From Alentia gelatinosa (lineage: Eukaryota; Annelida; Polychaeta; Phyllodocida; Polynoidae): a DNA stretch of 64,000 bases. Location: NCBI GenBank assembly GCA_950022655.1, contig OX465580.1, forward strand, positions 99,838,797-99,902,796, given 5' to 3'. The notes under the pieces were generated by a model. It was not told the DNA's origin. It searched no databases and worked only from the letters and a program-made list of their open reading frames with translations. The position numbers and the translations under genes are program-made. Shown in pieces: positions 23,613 to 35,668 of the stretch; the stretch's first letter is position 1; each line of letters begins with the position of its first letter.

Positions 23613-25559
23613 TGGTTTCTATTTCTGGGTACACAAGTTGGTCATTTATTTTAGCAGAAGATAGACACGCACTATGTATATCTTAGGTTTAGATACCACT
23701 GTCTGATATTTTAGACTGAAACCATTTTTCGATTTGCTATAGGTTCTCGGAAGGCTGCATAATATGGGTGGTGGATGGGTGGCATATATGTACCAGGGAT
23801 ACCCGCATGTACCCATCACCTACTTATTTTCCTGGAGTATGGGGCAGGTGGCCGATATGTACTGCATGCAACGGTGATTGTCCGTGCACTCGATTTTCTC
23901 GCCGTAATTCTCAATACTGTCTTAGATAATTATTTACAGAGGAATGAGTGGTGCTTGATTCTTAGTCAGGCTCTTATATGGCTCACATATGTCTCAAACC
24001 CCTGCCATTCGGGTTTACGAGTTCAATATGCAATTAATGGGTGTAATTAACTGTGTGGGCATAATCGATGATGTGAACCTATGCAGTTGGTCACCTATAT
24101 ACAACAGCCTGCGCCATCTGCCATGGAGGAGAAGACAAAGATAAGCCAAGATATAGATTTGAATCTTAAATGAATAATATGCTCTCAGAGCGACATTTTT
24201 ATGATCTTCATCTAAAATATCACTATAACCCATAGCATCTAGAGACATGTATGCAATATAGAAGACATGCCTATGTATATGTATTATTCATTTTGAGGTA
24301 TTTATTCATTTTGTATGAACCCAGGGGTCCCCCACCTTGAAAGGACCCGCATCGCCGCTCGAAGTCCTACCATCCGGTCCAGTATATCGCTTCTGCTATT
24401 ATTCCATGAATTGTTGGACTATTACTTAAGAGAGGTGTGGAATTACTTAGAGGGTCTCTCTGGATATAAAAGTGAGACAGGAGATTTCTGAGAATTTAAA
24501 ATTGTGAATGTGATTTATTTTCAATCGAATCCAGAAGATTTTTGGTAGATACCTTCCATAATAGTGTATTCTCTTGGAGTATGTAGTAGTATAACAAAGT
24601 AATATGTTTGAAACGCAGGTGGATACAACCCATTGCCCCTTCTATACCACTATGTTTACATCCGTTTTAGGTGCACTACATTTGGCTAAAGGTGGTTCGC
24701 CTGTCAATTCGTGTTCGCGTTAATACAACACAGTCATCTCTCTCTAGCTGAATGAACAATGACAACGTCGTACCATTGCCCTGGCTAACGGATGCTCCAT
24801 AAAAGCTTAATTGCAGCGTGCCAAAATCAATTAGCTTCGGTGCTTTAAGCACACCCGTACCAATGCAGAATTCGCACACTACCCACTCTCCCATGTGAAT
24901 GGTCAATTTGGTCCCCGTTCCCCGGTAGGCAGCAAGCACTGCTTGCATAGCGGTGCATCATTAGGGTGATGATACATACATGCATGAGATCTGTCAGAAA
25001 GAATGCAAAACATGGTAGGTCATAAGGACATATCGCGCCTCCTGTAAAAAAAGGGGTATAATGTAATACATCTTTTGGGTTCATATCACGTGCTCTCACC
25101 TCAAAGTGTGCCTGGCCTGCATGCCCAGGGCCCCTGCAGTACATTCCGTGTGACGTTGATTTACTCCAGTCTGAACGTACGTTACTCCAGGGTGGAACAC
25201 ACCGAGTGGTAAGCAGGCATCCTAGCCAGTCGCCAGGGCCTGTCGCAGTTGGCATCCACAGGAGGCGTTGACCATAGCAGCGTTTACACTAGGACCTTGT
25301 GCGGGCGGCGGGGCCCCCTCTCTATCTCTCACACTGTAATGAAAACCACCCGCCACTCCCTCTGCTCCCACCGCCTAGTCGTCGGCAGTGAGCTATTCTA
25401 CCACTAACTCACTCGTGCTCGCCCATTCACTACATCTACTACTGCTCGCTATTGCCCAATAAACCAGCACCCCTTTTTATGCATCCGCCTTTCAATATTT
25501 TCTTTTTTGAAGATTAGGGTGCGTCACTCTTTTCTTGCGCGTACTGCGCCACTCGACTA
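23613..25559. other. Intergenic, nothing recognised
   Basis: No coding frame or repeat family recognised. Confidence 0.5.
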
Positions 25560-26830
25560 TTAGGATACTTGGTTGTCCGAACCGGCGCGGCGGCTGGTTT
25601 GCCCGGCGCGGCGACGGCGTGGGCCGGCGCACGGGAGGGCAGGCGGGGCTGGGTGTCAAGGGGGCGGCTTAGGAGGTGGTGGCGGCGGCGGAGGTGGCGG
25701 AGGGAGGGTTGTAGTAAAGTATGACACACTGCCGGCTAGACCACGTAATCCAAAGAGGCAGTAGTGTGTACCTGCAGCAGACCAATGTAGAACATAAGGC
25801 CCGAAGACAGCACCAGTTGTTGTAGTAGCAGTAGTAGTAGAAACCCAACTAGTAGTACGGGTGTGTGTGCACAGATACCATCCTCTCCATGGAAGTGTAG
25901 CACTACCAGTTGTTGTTGCTGGAGGAGGAAGCACAGTATACACCCGGGCACAGGTCGATGTCCAGCGACGCCTACCGGGACGGAGGCCGGTACGGGCCAG
26001 CTAGCCCAGCGCCCGGGATGTCAGGCCGACGGCTCGCTACGAGTCGTCGACGATGCCAGTAGAGGACGCAGGCAGGCACTGGTGGTGTCGAGGGCACGGC
26101 GGGAGCAGTGGAAGCAGGAGGGTGGGTGGGTGTTGAGGAGGAGGGGGTGGGGAACACCAGGAGGAGCAGCAGGCCAACCAAACCAGCCACACCACCAACC
26201 AACCGACAGACCGACCGACTACCCTACCACAGTGAGAGCGTCGGGTAAGGGGCGACTTGTGCAGGGGTGGTGGGGGCCTCCCTTCTCCTGTGCCAGTAGC
26301 AGCCGCTACTACTACTACCAGCGACGGTCGCCAGCCACCATGACGTAGCGCCAGGGGTCCCGCTAAGGCCACAGGAAGACCGTTCTGACGTCACTTCTCC
26401 GATCAATCGACGCTGCTCAGATAGCCGTCGTTGTGGGTGTCGTCGTCGATGTCGTCGTCGTTATTGTCGTAGTCGTCATCAATGTCAGCGGCGGCGGCGG
26501 TGGCAGCGGTCCTCCCGGCGCATTCTCACCGCTCCTCGCCTTCTCCGAGCCCGAATGAGGATAAATCTGTACACGCGAGCTGCTCCGCATTAACATAGCG
26601 AGCTCCGAGGCCAACGACGCAGCAGGCGGGAGCTGCTCGCTATGACTACAGCAGCGGCAGCGGCAGCAGTGGAAAGCAGCGCTGGCCGATGTGATGCCGC
26701 AGTAGCGTAGTAGAGGCAGCATTGAAGGTAGCGGCAGCCGGAGAGGCCAGGCCAGCTGCTTCTGAGCAGATCCGAGCAGAAGCCTCCAGGCGGTCGCAAG
26801 AGCGGCTGAGAGGCCCTTTCGTGTATGCTA
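25560..26830. other. GC- and trinucleotide-rich block (CpG-island-like)
   Basis: This is the longest GC-rich stretch in the window, with many CpG dinucleotides and runs of GGC/GGT (25670-25705), GTA/GTT (25815-25850), GTCGTC (26430-26480) and GCA/GCG (26490-26700). Several overlapping frames on both strands are open and low in complexity (poly-Gly, poly-Pro, poly-Thr). Blocks like this often mark promoters, 5' UTRs or first exons, but I could not assign a start codon, a conserved peptide or a splice donor. Confidence 0.45.
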
Positions 26831-27681
26831 GTATATAGAATATGCCTTCTACCACTAGGCAACCGTATATATATCGCCCTCTGTATGACCACCAGGTCTC
26901 TGACTAGTCATCTCTATACCTCCACCATCACCGACACCATTGTCATCATTCCCTCCAATAGCACCAGCCGGAGATATACCTGGAGCAGCTCACATTGTAA
27001 GAGCAGCTCAGATCTAGAGCAGCTCAGGGTTTGAGGAGCTCTCAACATGCCCCTGCTTGTGCAGGACACCAGTGACCCGGGGAAAGAGAGGACGGTGGGA
27101 AATGTGAGGTGGGAGGGGTGGGGCAGACAGGGCAGTAACTGCCACAGGCAAAAGCGGATGAATTGGCAAGTGGGTGATGGGATAGGCGGGCAAAGGGACG
27201 ATTGGTGGGCATACAAAGAGACAGGTGAACATGGATATTTGAGGATGTATGACAAACGGATTAACAGGGAGATGTGCGCCCGATAAGGCAGAGAGCGAAT
27301 AGGAAATTATAAACACAATTCAGGGGACCATCCATTAGGGTGTGAGGGGCATTAAGGGAGGAGGCAGATGGCAGAGGAAACTGGAGATTTTCAACTTGGC
27401 TGTGAGGGCGGCTATCTAGTCCTGTGTGTCTCGTAGATTGGGCGCCATGCAGACGGCTGTCAGCGTTGAATAGCGCCCTGCCTTGATGACGCTTCTGCTC
27501 CCGCCTCATAGAGACGTCCGTTGGGATCTTTACGCAATCCAAATCAAATATCACTGGAGTAGATTGTGAGGGGGCGCATCTCTACATCTATGCATCTATG
27601 TAGCTATCTCTGTTTACCATTATAGATGTGAACGTGTCTTTATGGCTGTATGACAGGATATGTACACTGTATTTCCAGCAT
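26831..27681. other. Intergenic, nothing recognised
   Basis: Flank of the GC-rich block; no convincing frame. Confidence 0.45.
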
Positions 27682-27710
27682 GTATATATATATATATGTA
27701 TGTATGTATG

Positions 27711-27781
<71 letters not shown>
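27682..27781. repeat. (AT)n microsatellite with (ATGT)n insert
   Basis: About 100 bp of TA dinucleotides with a GTAT-type tetranucleotide section at 27697-27716. Confidence 0.95.
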
Positions 27782-27785
<4 letters not shown>

Positions 27786-27931
27786 TCTTCAGGAAATGTA
27801 TATAAAATGAATATAGATCATTTGTTTATTTATGATATCAATTATGTCTACACAACCTTATAACTCATGCTCTATCATAAGCAACCTCCTTTATTAATGA
27901 CATAAATCATATGAAGAGATTTAAGCCAGTC

Positions 27932-28269
27932 ACACCAGGTAATGACAGAATTAGAGTGGAGAATCTTCAGATATCGCTACGACTGGTCAGTGAGACATCG
28001 GACACCCACTGTTGATTTAGTGGGGGAATCTCCAATATTCATATAAATTCCTCATATGGGAAAAAGCGGTCAGATAAACGCAACGTATTACATTCATATT
28101 ACACCAGGTAATCACTGAAATAGAGTGGAGAATCTACAGATAGCGCTGCGACTGCTTGGTGAGACATCGGACACCCACTGTTGATTTAGTTGGGGAATCT
28201 CCAATATTCATATGAATGCCTCATATGGGAAAAGGCGGTTAGATAAACGTAATGTATCACATTTATATA
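27932..28269 (+). repeat. Tandem duplication, 169-bp unit, two copies
   Basis: Copy 1 (27932-28100) and copy 2 (28101-28269) both start ACACCAGGTAAT and share long matching blocks such as GAGACATCGGACACCCACTG, with scattered substitutions. The unit length is close to that of many satellite monomers. No third copy was seen. Confidence 0.85.
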
Positions 28270-29116
28270 TTTGATAATCTAAATGAAATGTTCTACATTT
28301 AAAGGAATACGTTGATTGGTACTTAGGCACACCCAAATCAAAAATAGACTATATAGCTAAACTCTTCAGACTTTATGCATGTGTAGAGACTAAAGCGACA
28401 TTCATATCAGCAAACCGCCGGCAAGATAATTATCGGTACTATCGACCTACTTTTCATGCAAGGCGTGGGCGGGGAGACAGGATTAACCTTGTTTCACTAA
28501 CGACGGTCCTGACCATCTTGTTGGGGTTGAGCAGGACAGGGACGTAAGCAACTCACTACACATTTACTATGTTCAATACAATACTGCACATCATTCTTTT
28601 TGATACACCACAGAATAACATTTGAGCGTTTTATGCTCATTATTCCTACGCTATATCCTGTACTACAAGGCTTCAACTGCTGAAGTATACGAAAACATGC
28701 CCACTGACATAAACACAGCATACCCACTATGCAGCTACAACACCATCCGCCTAGTTGCCGCGCCCGACTCCCTTTCGGTGCGACATAACGTTCCCTGCCC
28801 ATGTCCCTTGGATTTAATGGCCGTATCTACAAAGTACTAGTCGACGTGGAGCAATCTTAATAAATTTGGCGCCGGTGATCAGACTGGGACCTGCGTGAGA
28901 CAGGGTGACAGGAGGTGATTAGGCCGTGCTGACCAGTACGTGGGCCATCCTCACTGCTACTACTCTATCTCCCCCTATCCCTTCAATGCATGTGACGTCC
29001 AAGCGATCCTTCCTCACAGATACTTCTCTAATCCACTAATACTCACTCAATGTATGTTATGTCAAAATAATCCTACTTCATAGAAACCATATATGTTCAA
29101 ATCCACTATCAGCCCC
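28270..29116. other. Intergenic, with diverged lead-in to the satellite array
   Basis: No gene recognised. From about 28985 the sequence begins to resemble the array that follows (TCCAAGCGATCC, CACTAATACTCACTCAATG). Confidence 0.45.
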
Positions 29117-29470
29117 TAAATGACATGGAGTATCCACGTAATACCTCCTCACAGATCATGCTCCAATCTAGTATTAACCCCTAAATAACATGCAATATCC
29201 AAGTAATACTTCGTCACCGATCGTGGTGCTACCCCAAAGCACCTCGACCTTCTAAATGACATGTAGTATCCTAGTAATACTTCTTCACAGATCATACTCC
29301 GATCCAGTATTTCCCCCTAAATGACACGCAATATCCAAGTAATACATCGCCACCGATCGCGGTGCTACCCCAAAGCACCTCGACCTCTTAAATGACATGC
29401 AATATCCAGGTAATACTTCCTCATTGAAAATACACCGATCCGTCTATATCCCATCAATGACATGCAATAT
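29117..29470 (+). repeat. Dimeric satellite: alternating 65- and 71-bp units (136-bp higher-order period)
   Basis: The anchor TAAATGACATGCAATATCC (with variants) occurs at 29117, 29182, 29253, 29318, 29389 and 29454, so spacings alternate 65, 71, 65, 71, 65. The 71-bp units share GGTGCTACCCCAAAGCACC, absent from the 65-bp units. This is a higher-order repeat built from two unit types. Confidence 0.85.
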
Positions 29471-29757
29471 CGAAGCACCCTTTCCTTAGCACTACTTCCC
29501 CAATCACAACACACACTACTACTACTGCCCCAGCCACAACACACTCAATGGTTCTCAAATTCAACAGTCTTGCCGTTCCTAGTAAAATTCACTGAATTTT
29601 GGATCCACTAATCAACTTTCCTTTCAAAACAGAGAACTGCTAGTTTTCTGGTTTGCGGCACGAGGATCATTATCAATGAAATAGGCCCATGTAGTTGTGA
29701 TCGCACAGAATCCTGAAAATCTTTTCCTTACACATCTGTTCCTACAATTCATACACC

Positions 29758-29985
29758 CGAAGAGCTATTTTCCATTGGCCAACGAAAACGGTACCGATTA
29801 ATTGAGTTCTCCTAAAAGTCGGTCGGTGGTAGCCAGCGACTTGGCATCGGAATCTAGAAATTGGTTGGGGTGCAGTGTATGCCTTGTTTCTGCCGCATTT
29901 GGCAGGTCAATATCAGCAGAATAGTCTTTCAAACTCAATGGCAATCACCGACGATTTCAATCCCTTTGATTCTGTCGGTTGTTGA
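29758..29985 (+). repeat. Interspersed repeat, copy 1 of a ~225-bp family
   Basis: It shares ordered blocks with the reverse complement of 46771-46990: AACGAAAACGGTACCGAT, TTGAGTTCTCCTA, GTCGGTCGGT, ATGCCTTGTTTCTGCC and TTGATTCTGTCGGT. It is diverged but collinear over its length, so it is one dispersed element, not a local duplication. No coding frame spans it. Confidence 0.75.
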
Positions 29986-30319
29986 CTAAGCCAGTCGTTG
30001 GTGGCCTTGTTGCATAATCAAGGCAGAATTAGTGTGTGGAGGGGGGCAGGGATTCATATATCTCCCGGGGCATTTATCTCGGACAAATCTCAATGATATT
30101 CTGTGCTGGAACACAATCTCCTCGTCTGAATGGTCGAGTTTCATTTCCCTGTTCCAAGTGTTTTCCCCCGCAATTGTCGGCAAGATCTTTAACATACTTA
30201 AAATTCATAGAGACATTTTGGTGAGACAAATGTAACCACTGCTAAGTCACAAACTAAATACCAAACCTAGCCAATAGGAAGCCAGCAAAAAGGATCAAAC
30301 TTTTTTCACAACCCTCACC

Positions 30320-30656
30320 ACACGGCCTATTCTTGGCCCCCTTATGTCCCTCATCAACATCAACGACTTATGTAATGCATTGAAATCCATTAAAGCAAAG
30401 TGCCATGCAAATGACACCTTAATTTTCTCCATGAACAGTAACATAACGCTAGCAGACCACCCAAAAATGGTACTTTAACAAAAATACCAGATTATATGAT
30501 GCCACAGTCCTAATTTCTGAACTACCAAATCAAAATCTTAATAAACGCAGGATGACATTCAAATACGCCCTTCTCTGGAACTCGCTGTCAACTGACTACC
30601 GACATATCCCATCCTACCCTAAATTTAAGTATAAAGAAGAAAGTCCTAAAACATAA
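30320..30656 (+). pseudogene. Degraded LINE reverse transcriptase (internal deletion)
   Basis: Frame 2 from 30323 encodes ILGPLMSLININDL, a decayed form of the LINE RT motif normally followed by an [FY]ADD box. The box reads HAND at 30404-30415, so both the aromatic residue and one catalytic aspartate are lost. The frame stops soon after. From 30543 a different frame encodes KRRMTFKYALLWNSLS, the conserved C-terminal signature (F-Y-x-LWNSLP) of CR1/L2/Rex1-type LINE ORF2, ending at a stop at 30654-30656. Several hundred bases between the catalytic core and the C-terminus are missing. This is an old, dead copy of a different family from the LINE at 58922. Confidence 0.7.
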
Positions 30657-31246
30657 CCGTCATCACTATTATCAATAAACAACAAATCACTCCACATATC
30701 TCATTTAAATATCCCGGATTACCTTTCTGCACTCCAAGTCCTATCTCTGTTATAAGCATATCATTATTCTCTTTATTTCACTAATCATACAACCATGTAT
30801 ACAACGGTACGAATGTACAATGTGCATGTGTACAATCCGATATTTGTTGTCATACTTTGGCCGAGTTCAGAAAAACTGCAAATGTCTCAACCTTAATGAA
30901 GTACTTAAAACAATACTCTACCCATAAGCCTTTGACTCATATTTCAGTTTATTCCATTAAGATCGGATTGTGTCGTGTAACCAAATGTCAAGAAAGTCAT
31001 CCCGTGAGAATTAGAACCTACTGCTCGGAATGAGCACCTCAATTGCTACTTGAGTGGTTCCTGTATAATGGCGAGGTTTCTGTGAGGAAAGGGGCACCTC
31101 TATAGAGGTAATTACCTGGGCCCTTGACTTGCGTCCGTCTCCAATCCAATTAGCACTTCTGTCGTTCTCCACAGTGAACCTGCTTGATGTGTATACGACA
31201 TAATGATGCTATATCACTTCTATTGATGCTGCAGGTGCCAGGGTAA
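30657..31246. other. Intergenic, possible 3' UTR of LINE relic then unrecognised sequence
   Basis: The first ~150 bp may be LINE 3' sequence. Nothing else was recognised. Confidence 0.4.
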
Positions 31247-31400
31247 AGCCGGGGACACACCAAGTGAGAAACGGGAGCGATATCCGGAATTGCCAAAAAA
31301 AATGGCGTGTATGAGAGCTATTATTTCATGAGAATATCTCCCATCGATAATTTAGTGTCTCAGAAGGAATGCGCAGGTGAAATATAAAAGAGTAGCTCAC
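31247..31400 (+). mobile_element. MITE family copy (GGGGACACACCAAG ends), right end missing
   Basis: It begins AGCCGGGGACACACCAAGTG at 31247, followed by GAGAAACG and a CCGGAATTGCCA block, matching the left end of the 32900 copy. The interior AGCTCACATATACACG near 31394 also has a counterpart there. The right inverted repeat is not found, so the copy is truncated. Confidence 0.6.
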
Positions 31401-32899
31401 ATATACACGTAAGGATGATTTAACAACCATATATATATTTTGTTATATTGCTTTCGGGCTTTCCATTACCAGCATGATGTTAATACAGGAAATTTAATGG
31501 TAAGAACAGTATACATTTATCAATTTGACCGAAGGTCGCTTAGATGCGTTGCAACGACCATCACATTCTTTTCATTTCATCCTAATATCATATATTGAAT
31601 AGCATTGTGAATGACAATACAATACTGAATATGGATCAATGTTATGCTATACTAATGTTATCAAAACCTACAGAAGACCTCTTTACTATTTGTAGGTCCT
31701 CATTCAATCCTTATAGAAGCTCTTGCAAGGACTGGCATATCTGCAGAGGTATCTCCAACATCCCCGCCGCCATGTTCGTCGGCACCCTGCCACTAGAGAG
31801 CGGATTAATGTCAAACCAGTCACAGGGGACGGGGCCAAAGCACACTGGGATGCTGCACTGGGTCCCCATACACGGCCGACCCCTACGGTCCACCCACAAG
31901 AGTGCTTGTCGGGTGAAGGGGGAACTACAAAGCAGGTGCAGGTGTATTGATCAGCGTGTAGGTTATTAACATATACATTTCTAATAGTTTTGTTAAATTA
32001 TACTTCTGTCATAGGTGCAATATGTCTAAAGTGGGGCATCCAATGTTTACATTACTTTGGACATTAAAGTTTATCAATCGAGATCTTTAGCTCCTCTTTG
32101 TGATACAACGAGAATTGAACGAGTGAAAACCCATCGAACACTCATCAAAATATTGCTGGCGAGGATGTGATATTCAATACTACAAGGAAGAGATTTGGCC
32201 TTAGAAAATCCGCGTCTGTATTCTTATAACTTTACTTTAAAAGTGTTTATCTTCGAGTGGTGTATAAAGTTCTCTGCGAAGTTATTAAGAACATAACGTT
32301 TCTGAAAGTCTTTGAACCATGTGAAGATGTGAAGGGACTGAATTATCAACCAAATCGAGGCTTCTATGACACTGAAAGTAAAACACATATGCAGAGGGTA
32401 CTCAACTGCCCTTCATTGAGCTCTTTATCAGGAGAAAATAAATAAGATGCATTGTTAATGTAACGCCCAACATTGATTTTCTCATGAATAAGACAGCATT
32501 AATTGACGCATGAAGGTATTCATTTTCCATTATCGCCATGGAGAAAATCGAAAAGCACTGAACCGTAAATATCAATAGCAATCATGGCGGCCCATGTATA
32601 TGTATTGCGCATGCAGACAGATGCCTAGCTATCTGGTTCAGGCATGAATGATGTAATAGTACGACATGCCATAGACATTTCTGCAAGCGAAACAAGCTCG
32701 CATTTCTATGGCGGTCCACCTTGAATCTCCATAATCACCATATTGGAATGGCACTGTGCTGCCAGCATGGCATAACGGAACAGGCAACATGAGTACCTTG
32801 TCTTTTTTTTAATATTGGCGTTTATTCTGGACGCAGCACCAGGGTATAAGTCGCACTTTTTACGATAGGCCCCACTCTGTAGTACGTAAACATACTTAA
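31401..32899. other. Intergenic, no recognisable gene
   Basis: A 124-codon open frame (31595-31969) has no recognisable domain and overlaps other open frames. Nothing supports it as coding. Confidence 0.45.
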
Positions 32900-33120
32900 A
32901 GCTGGAGACACACCAAGCGAGAAACGCAGTGGTTTCCGAAATCGCCAATACAAAATAGCGTGTGTGTGAGCTTTTGTTTAACATTTCACCTGATTGTCGC
33001 TTCTGATATGCTAATTCATCAGTGAGATATATTAATATGAAATAATATCTCACATACATGCAACGTTTTGTTGGCGATTCCAGAGATCGGTGTCGTTTCT
33101 AGCTTGGTGTGTCCCCCGCT
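32900..33120. mobile_element. MITE family copy (GGGGACACACCAAG ends), both ends present
   Basis: The left end, AGCTGGAGACACACCAAGCG, continuing GAGAAACG and ATCGCCA, matches the reverse complement of the right end (GGCGATTCCAGAGATCGGTG through AGCTTGGTGTGTCC to 33120). The 221-bp element lacks coding capacity. With the right end taken at GC (33119), the flanks read TAA on both sides, a possible 3-bp target duplication. Confidence 0.7.
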
Positions 33121-33274
33121 AATTATAAAGGCCATATGTTTCTATTCGCAATAACGTACATATGTGGACTAATGCATAAAAAATCCCCCAGTCGCAGGTT
33201 GAATGGATTCAGTCAATAAATTATACGTCTTGATAAAAGAAATGTACATCTACATAAACGCCATAAGGAAGGCG

Positions 33275-33380
33275 TTAACCCTTTCCTTCCTAATGATGCC
33301 ACTATGGCATTCCCCAGCCACGGGCGAATGATGCCATATGGCATTCCCCAGCCTCGGGCGAATGATGCCAAATTTGACAT
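33275..33380 (+). mobile_element. TTAACCC-type transposon end with ATGCC/GGCAT hairpins
   Basis: TTAACCCTTTCC at 33275 is followed by repeated palindromic modules of the type AATGATGCC-n4-GGCATTCCCC with GGGCG between them. The left end of the 13165-13519 element has the same arrangement (TTAACCC, GGGCG, ATGCC-n4-GGCAT). No matching right end was found, so it is a fragment or an element with a distant or lost right end. Confidence 0.5.
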
Positions 33381-35593
33381 TTTACAATTTAGGCCCATAA
33401 TTCATGAAATACTTAATACTTTAACACCATTTTTACACAAAATATGTATTTAGATATGACCAACATAATTATTGAAAAAAATATATGAAATGGTTGCCAT
33501 AGTGACAAAAATCACGTCACGTGACACCATTTATGAAATTTGGTGCTCGCCCTTACCAACCATACACATGAGCTGGCATCGCCGCCTACACGATGCAGTA
33601 CAAAATTCGTTCGTAAGGATTGGGTTGTATCATGAGTCTGAGAAATATAACATGAACGAGGATAATCGCTATTTGTTGTCACAACAAGGTGCTTATCACA
33701 GAAACAAGCCGCGGTGGTGCGACGATCCTTCACTGCCACGCTCCGGTGTACGGACTTATCGGGTATGAATCAGGCAGCAATGGAGAGACTCGGGGTGGGA
33801 GGGGGTATGAATCAATGCAAATGTCACCGTATATCACATGACTTCCACCAGACCGACTTTGATGGCTGCAATGGCAGACTGAGGTCTAGACCCAATTCAA
33901 GGGTAACTACGAAGCCGGTGAGGTAGGGTCCGATGGTTTGCAGTGGAGAGTGTGGGGTCATTGGGTACGGCACAATCTCCTCCCTAATGCCAGGAAACAT
34001 TCCCTGGGGGCCAGAGCGGGCGTCGAATGGACCATCAACGACGGTCGCCCAGGAGGTCGAACTCTTTAAAAATAATTAGCCATCCCCGAATTCGTTACTG
34101 GGTGACTTGGCCTGTCATGTGGTTGAAAATCACTCTTGATGTTTTTGTCAAACCCCTTTAGTGCCCTAATTGGTAACCTAATGGAGTGTTTCATTAAGAG
34201 GGCATTGGGATTTTTATTCAAATTAGGGCGGGGGTTTGAACTGCATGCGGGGCTCGGTATTGGTGCATTGACAAGTTGGACATTGTGGTAGAAATGGGCT
34301 ATTGGGCAGAATCATGTATATCATTGATGTGGAACACACTAAATCTCTCTCCCCTCCGAAAAACCTAATCTGACTATTTGGTTAAAACTTCCTTTTATGT
34401 CAAAGCCTATTCTGCCTATGTCACAAAGGACATATGGGATTCGTGTGATGCCCGTTATAAAGTTTATCAATATGTAAGGATAAACCTAGGGCACATTGAA
34501 ATTCTCACTAGGTTAGCGTATTTAGTTATCACAGTGATATTCATTAGGTCATTACCCCTACCCTGGATAAAAGGAGAGAAGCATGGGCTTGGGAACATAA
34601 AATTTTATTGAATTTTATATGTGTAAAATTTTATGCCGACCTTATTGGACGACATATGAATATGATATTAATATGAGTAATAAGGTAAATGTAATTGACA
34701 AATGGAGTAATGGTCAATTATGATAAGAAAATATGATATACAATATAAATGTAAATTGTACGTGATACAATACATGACAAATTGTATATTGTAAATAAAA
34801 ATGGCCTACGTCAGTAGGAAAAGGATAAAAGGGGGGCCTACGTGAGTAGGAAAAAGTAGTGAGGTTGAGGGTGGGTGGGACGAGAAAGACTGGAGTAGGT
34901 GTGTACTGCAGTACAGCTGGAGAAGAAGTGAGACCGGGACCGATGGCGTGGCCGCGCTCGTGACTGCGCAGTACGTGTGAGAGCCGCTAGGGGACAGGAG
35001 GGGCGCTCGTGTCGCGCGAGAGGGGGGAACACCAGGGGGAGCAATGACCACCCCTGACCAACGGCCATGGGTCACCCATTTACCAAGTATTCATGAGGAG
35101 AATATCAGGACACAATTTAATGTCAACGACTTTAAAAGTCTACAGTCATAATCACTGATATGATTACAGATATCATTATATATGAATGCGATGCCAAATT
35201 CCTAATAGAAATACGTGATAATTAAATCACGGTGTCTATGCTAAGCATATAAAGTTTCATGCAGGTCCCCGAGATAATGTGTGTTTTTTATTGGTGACTC
35301 TAGAATTTCATAATTCTTTTGAATGAAGGAGTCCGACCAATTTCGATGTAATTCCCTCAACGGGTTACACGGACAAAGTAGCTGGAAGAATTGTAATTCC
35401 GGACAATACCCTGCATAGTTTTGATTTGGTATTCCAAGATAACGAGCATAGCTACTCGATAAGAGGGCACAAACGTATATATATTTGTACATATAATCAA
35501 ATGCATCAATTATAGTACTTAAAGACAAAACAGTGAGACAATAGACGTGCACGTTTGTACATAAAACAAACAGAATTTCACGATCCTTGTGAT

Positions 35594-35599
<6 letters not shown>
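33381..35599. other. Intergenic, no recognisable gene
   Basis: AT-rich from 34600 to 34800. A short imperfect duplication with GGCCTACGT-AGTAGGAAAA lies at 34804 and 34838. Nothing coding recognised. Confidence 0.45.

Positions 35600-35663
<64 letters not shown>
35600..35663. repeat. (AT)n microsatellite
   Basis: Uninterrupted AT dinucleotides. The minus-strand open frame through it is a Tyr-Ile artefact. Confidence 0.95.

Positions 35664-35668
<5 letters not shown>

Noticed and set aside
29117..29470. Regularly spaced repeats considered as a CRISPR array
   Set aside because: Units are contiguous and diverged in the manner of a satellite, with no unique spacers, and the context is eukaryotic.
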